Assembly: GCF_036711975.1 (NCBI RefSeq)
Contig: NC_091967.1
Coordinates: 10,974,001 to 11,038,000, forward strand
Direction of reading: 5' to 3'
Length of the DNA stretch: 64,000 bases
Source of the DNA: Onthophagus taurus
Lineage: Eukaryota > Arthropoda > Insecta > Coleoptera > Scarabaeidae
Shown one piece after another: positions 60,183-64,000 of this stretch. Below the pieces are notes generated by a model, which saw nothing but the letters and a program-made list of their open reading frames with translations, made no database searches and was not told the origin of the DNA. The position numbers were made by a program, and so were the translations under genes. The stretch's first letter is position 1. Each line of letters begins with the position of its first letter.

Positions 60183-61572
60183 TTATCTATCAGGAAATAA
60201 ACTCTCATAAGATGGAGGTAAATCCTTTACTACATTTCTATCATCAGTTTGTTCTTGGGATTGAGATGGTTGTTCATTCATTTCTATAACTCTTGGCTAA
60301 AACCATAATAAAGTTTTTTATTACAACATAATTTAAAAGAAGAAACTTACCGTTTGAGCCTCTGAAGACTGTTGAGGTTGTGACCAATCTTCAGACCAAC
60401 AAAGTTTTTTATACTTTCTGCACAAATAAATACAAATAACGAAAACGACAAAAGAAATTACTAAGGAAGACATAGAGCTTATTATCACTTTACTACCAAT
60501 TGATAATTTGTCGTTGTATGTACTCTATAAGTTATACAAAAAAAAATTTTATTCTTGACATTGTTTACACTATTTAAATACCTGTATTCTACATCCACCC
60601 TCATCTACACATCCTGCATATGGACAATTTATAATTCTGTCATTGAAATACCAAGGTTTTATACACACATCCCCATCATCAAGACATGGTTCATATTGGC
60701 CAAACATTCTGTATTGGCATTCTAAATTAAAAAAAAAAAAGTATCAAATTAAGTAAATACAAAAAAATTGAAATCTCACTTTTATACAAAGTAAAAACAA
60801 TATTAATCGTAGTTGGAGTTAATTCTCTAGAAATATCCAATTCAGAAATAAAAATATCAACAATCAAATATGCATTTATATCGTTCAAAAACGTATTTTC
60901 ATCAACAGGCTCTACAGATGATTCCTCATTGACAAACATTGGATCCATTTTCCATTTAGCATTCAACATTCCACAATATTTTCGACTTACAACTCCATTC
61001 TCCGAAATGAACGTCACATAGTCTATACATTGTCCTGAGCTCTCATTTCGCCGTAAACCTAGTTCTTGAATTACCGCGATTATTCCATTTCCTTTAGTTG
61101 TCGTTTTTACTTTAATGGTACAATGAAAATTATGTTTTGGGCGTTTGTTTAATAGTTGTGCTGCTGTATATTTCGATTCATCCAATTTTATTTTTCCTTG
61201 TTTTAACTCAGCTGCTGAACACAAATTTGGGTCTTCCAAATAATCTAATAAAAATAAATAATGGAAATATTTACAAAAAAAGTGAGGTTAATTTTTTGGC
61301 AGCAAACGTCAAATAAATGTCAAAGCAAATATTTATCATTAATCAATAATAAAAAGATTAAATATAAATTCTTATCCAGAATACAAACAGCTTGTAATCT
61401 ATTCAACAAATCTGTTCGCATCTTTAATTGATAACCAATTGTTAAACAAAGGTTATGAACCAGGATCAACAATAAAATAATAGAACTACTTACAATGTTT
61501 ATAATTATCATCGTTTCCTTGGCAAACACAAATAACTATGGTTAAATAAACGAGCCATCCTATCTCTTTCAT
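60183..61572 (-). CDS. CUB-LDLa-like membrane protein with PPSY tail (PPxY gene 3)
   Basis: Exons (minus): 61494-61572, 60780-61244, 60582-60721, 60351-60524 and 60183-60296; 323 aa in frame. Signal peptide MKEIGWLVYLTIVICVCQG. A CUB-like domain follows (about 30-180; CTIKVKTTTKGNGIIAVIQE, QCIDYV, YCGML), then an LDLa-like Cys-rich segment (CQYRMFGQYEPC, DVCIKPW, NCPYAGCVDEGGC). That segment has lost the CDG and SDE calcium-binding pattern seen in PPxY gene 1. A transmembrane helix (VIISSMSSLVISFVVFVICIYLC), a basic juxtamembrane patch (RKYKK) and a short tail ending LPPSYESLFPDR complete it. The domain order matches gene 1, and the PPSYESLF end recalls the PPSYESL of gene 2. Probable paralogue of gene 1; adaptor role inferred. 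Confidence 0.82.
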
Positions 61573-62111
61573 GTTTTCATTTGTATAATAAACAGAAAAA
61601 TCTTTGCAATCACATTTCCAAATGAAAATGTTTAAGACCTGTTTTTTTATGAATCACTCGATACGCAATGGTTTGAAGAAAAACAAATGAAGGGGGGAGA
61701 TTCTAAGAACTCAAATTTGCTTTATAAGTTTTATAAATGTTCATTATATATAGAAACACATTAATGTTGAAGTTTCATCACAAAAGTGGTAAATAAAAAT
61801 AATAAATAAAAATATTTACTTAAATTCTTTATCAAAACTAACTTCACACATCTGGTTTTGGTATATTTTTCTGTCAATGACACCCAACATATCTGATTAA
61901 ATTTAAGCACATTCCTAAAATGATAAATTAAAATCAACAAACTATTTTACTTTCAACAAAGAATATTAAAATAAAATTATTTATTTAAAACTGGTACATT
62001 TATATTTATAAGGTTGGTACGAAATGTAACGATTGTTCCGTTCAAATAAATGTCAAGTTTTTATGTCAACCGACTTTTTTATTTAGTAAATCTTTTTCGC
62101 ATGTAATAAAA
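61573..62111. promoter_or_regulatory. Shared head-to-head upstream region (PPxY gene 3 / TTK)
   Basis: About 540 bp separates the divergent starts. It is AT-rich without an obvious TATA box for either gene, so a bidirectional promoter is possible but not shown. Confidence 0.35.
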
Positions 62112-63370
62112 ATGAATGGAAACTTAAATAATATACAAAATGGAGATAAAATTTTAAAAGATATCACACTAATTCCCAATAGTAACGATAATCAGGCGTA
62201 AGTATTGGGTTCAATTTCTTTGTAAGCAATTAATTCAATTTTTATATTATTATAATATTATTTTAGAATTGCTATGCCTTTAAGTGCATTTCAACAGGAA
62301 CTTGAAGAAGCTGCTAATGAGCCTTTATTCAATAATGTACAAGGTGATGAAAAATTGGCTGATTGTTCGTACACATCAGAAATAGATGCAGCCGATGAAT
62401 TAGATGTAGCTAATACTTCTTTTTGTGAAGACGATAATTTATCATCAAGTTCAAATACTCCCATAAAACCTCAATTTTTAACGCCTTTAATAAATAAGCC
62501 TAATAAATATGTTGGATTCACTCCAAAATTAACAGAAATCCACGAAAATGTAAAATCTACCAATTTTATGCAAACACCAAATAATATTTTACTTGGTTTA
62601 GATAAAAAACCGATTTTAAAGAATTTTATGACTTGTTCACGATTAAAAGATTTACGTAACGTACCTAGCGATGATCTAAAATTAAGTAGAAAATTGAATA
62701 TGTCTGTTGATGGGATTATTGAAAGAGCTGATCAAATATCGTTTAAACATTTACATGATGAAAAAAGGATACCGTTGAATAAAGCGGAATTAGTTGAACC
62801 TTTTAAAACGCCAAAAAGCGAATACAGGGCGGGTCAGAATTTGATTCAACACGCAGGGGTTGTATATTCCTCTCAAAAATCTGATAAAGAAAATGTTTTA
62901 AATCAATTAACAAGTGTACCGAAATTATCAATAAAAAATTCATTACAAAGTGAGAAGAAGTTTCTTGCCTCGTTAAAGGATGAAAAAATAACAAAAAATA
63001 TACCAGACACAAAACCTGTTCTAAAAGTAACTTCAAATGTGGTAAATCAAAATAGTCAAAGAGAAAATCACCAAAATGAAAATTCAAAAAAAGAAAATTT
63101 GAATAAAATTTGTACAGTTTCAACAAATAACAACCTACAGCAATTTGATGAAATCATTGTAAATAATATAAAATATCTGGTTTTAAATGAATTGGGTAAA
63201 GGTGGATCATCTGTGGTGTACCTTTGTTATAACATGGATAAGAAAGTTCATAGAGCAATTAAAAAAGTTAATTTAAGAGGAGATAAGTTGTGTGTAGAGG
63301 GATATATTAATGAAGTCAGAATGATACATAAGTTACAAAATTGTGATAGAATAATCAAAATGTATTCATA
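62112..63370 (+). CDS. TTK: TTK/Mps1 dual-specificity kinase, 5' part (truncated by window end)
   Basis: Spindle-checkpoint kinase that phosphorylates kinetochore proteins. Exons 62112-62197 and 62267-63370, then a GTAAGT donor; later exons lie beyond or are not visible before 64000. A disordered N-terminus of about 330 residues, with no TPR repeat seen, is followed by the start of the kinase domain. VLNELGKGGSSVVYLC is the glycine loop with the GGSS signature typical of Mps1. It continues with AIKKVNL (catalytic Lys), INEVRMIHKLQ (alpha-C Glu) and CDRIIKMYS, matching the D-x-I-I-x-L-Y of TTK. HRD, DFG and the rest are missing because of truncation, not damage. Start chosen at the first ATG with upstream stops. 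The Drosophila counterpart is ald/Mps1. Confidence 0.88.
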
Positions 63371-64000
63371 GTAAGTATATTTATATTGTTAAATGGAATT
63401 AGTTCTTAAGTACTAAGGGTACAGAGATAGTTAAAATTTTTCTAATCCCTTTGTATAAACTCTTCATACCCACAAAAGCTCATCATTTTATATCTCGATT
63501 TTATTTAGGATATTTATTTATGTAGAACTTTTTTAAAATGTATCTGAACACACAGAATTTTTACTTTTCAATAACAAAAATTTAGGGTGTCAAATGTGTG
63601 GAATATAACCAATAACTTCGCCATTTGTGGTTTTAAAGAAAAATGTTTCAAATGCAAGTTTCTTTATTAACCATGGCGCATTTTTTGGCGATATTTGTAT
63701 TGTTTTTGGTTTTGTTGGTATGGCAACCATTGTTATTTTAAATGGGATGCATATATTTTTTTTGTATACTTTAATAGAGGATAAATCTCTCTATGCGATG
63801 AATATATCAAATCATATGGTTGTATAAAAAAACATCGAGAAGAAATGTGTTTTTTGAATGTATTAAATCAGGTAATTACAAACAAAGTAGGCACCGAATT
63901 AACACCGTTGACAGCTTTAAATGTCAAAAAAATTACATGTTTTCGGATAGCGAACCGGAATTGGTATTATTTCGTCGTATTTCGAAAAATACTGAGAATT
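63371..64000 (+). other. TTK intron, unresolved
   Basis: Follows the donor at 63371. The open frame 63627-63827 shows no kinase motif. 63840-64000 has repeat-like composition but no motif that I can name. Confidence 0.35.

Noticed and set aside
1-64000. CRISPR array, bacterial operon or phage content
   Set aside because: No regular direct repeats with unique spacers; genes are intron-rich and clearly animal. The 51-bp array has no spacers.

Overview
The window is eukaryotic nuclear DNA. It is AT-rich, with genes split by many short GT-AG introns (often 41-60 nt), arthropod-style TATA/Inr promoters, three intronic tRNA-Ala genes, and decayed jockey-like, BEL/Pao, Penelope-like and Tc1/mariner-type elements. 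The gene set (BBS1, tandem acyl-CoA-binding proteins, IPP, TTK/Mps1) and repeat style point to an insect. A beetle is my best guess, but the sequence alone does not prove it.

Layout. 1-9 kb holds no gene I can support, only transposon debris and palindromic repeats. 9.1-11.6 kb (+) is a complete ten-exon BBS1 gene. 13.4-21.4 kb is a cluster of four acyl-CoA-binding-protein genes: one divergent copy on minus, then three on plus. 23.5-27.7 kb (+) is a seven-exon BTB-BACK-Kelch gene matching actin-binding protein IPP, with three DNA-transposon relics in two introns. 28.4-34.0 kb (-) is the most remarkable locus. It is a ten-exon gene for about 1337 aa with ankyrin repeats, a long unrecognised middle region, an IRE1/RNase L-type pseudokinase and a KEN ribonuclease domain; the kinase catalytic residues and the KEN catalytic histidine are substituted. 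35.2-35.8 kb (-) is a small secreted protein, possibly lipocalin-like.

36.4-44.0, 51.2-55.9 and 60.2-61.6 kb, all on minus, encode three type I membrane proteins with PPxY (WW-domain-binding) motifs in their cytoplasmic tails. The outer two carry CUB-like and LDLa-like ectodomains; the middle one has only a short acidic ectodomain. Three tRNA-Ala(TGC) genes lie inside introns of the first two. 62.1 kb to the window end (+) is the 5' part of a TTK/Mps1 kinase gene, head-to-head with the third PPxY gene.

The genes do not form one pathway. Local themes are lipid-ester carriers (ACBP cluster), ubiquitin-ligase adaptors (PPxY cluster; Kelch proteins are often CUL3 adaptors), and a possible nucleic-acid-sensing or RNA-decay protein (ANK-pseudokinase-KEN). 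Exon models were built by hand from reading-frame continuity and splice consensus. Most sum to an intact frame, but none was checked against transcripts.
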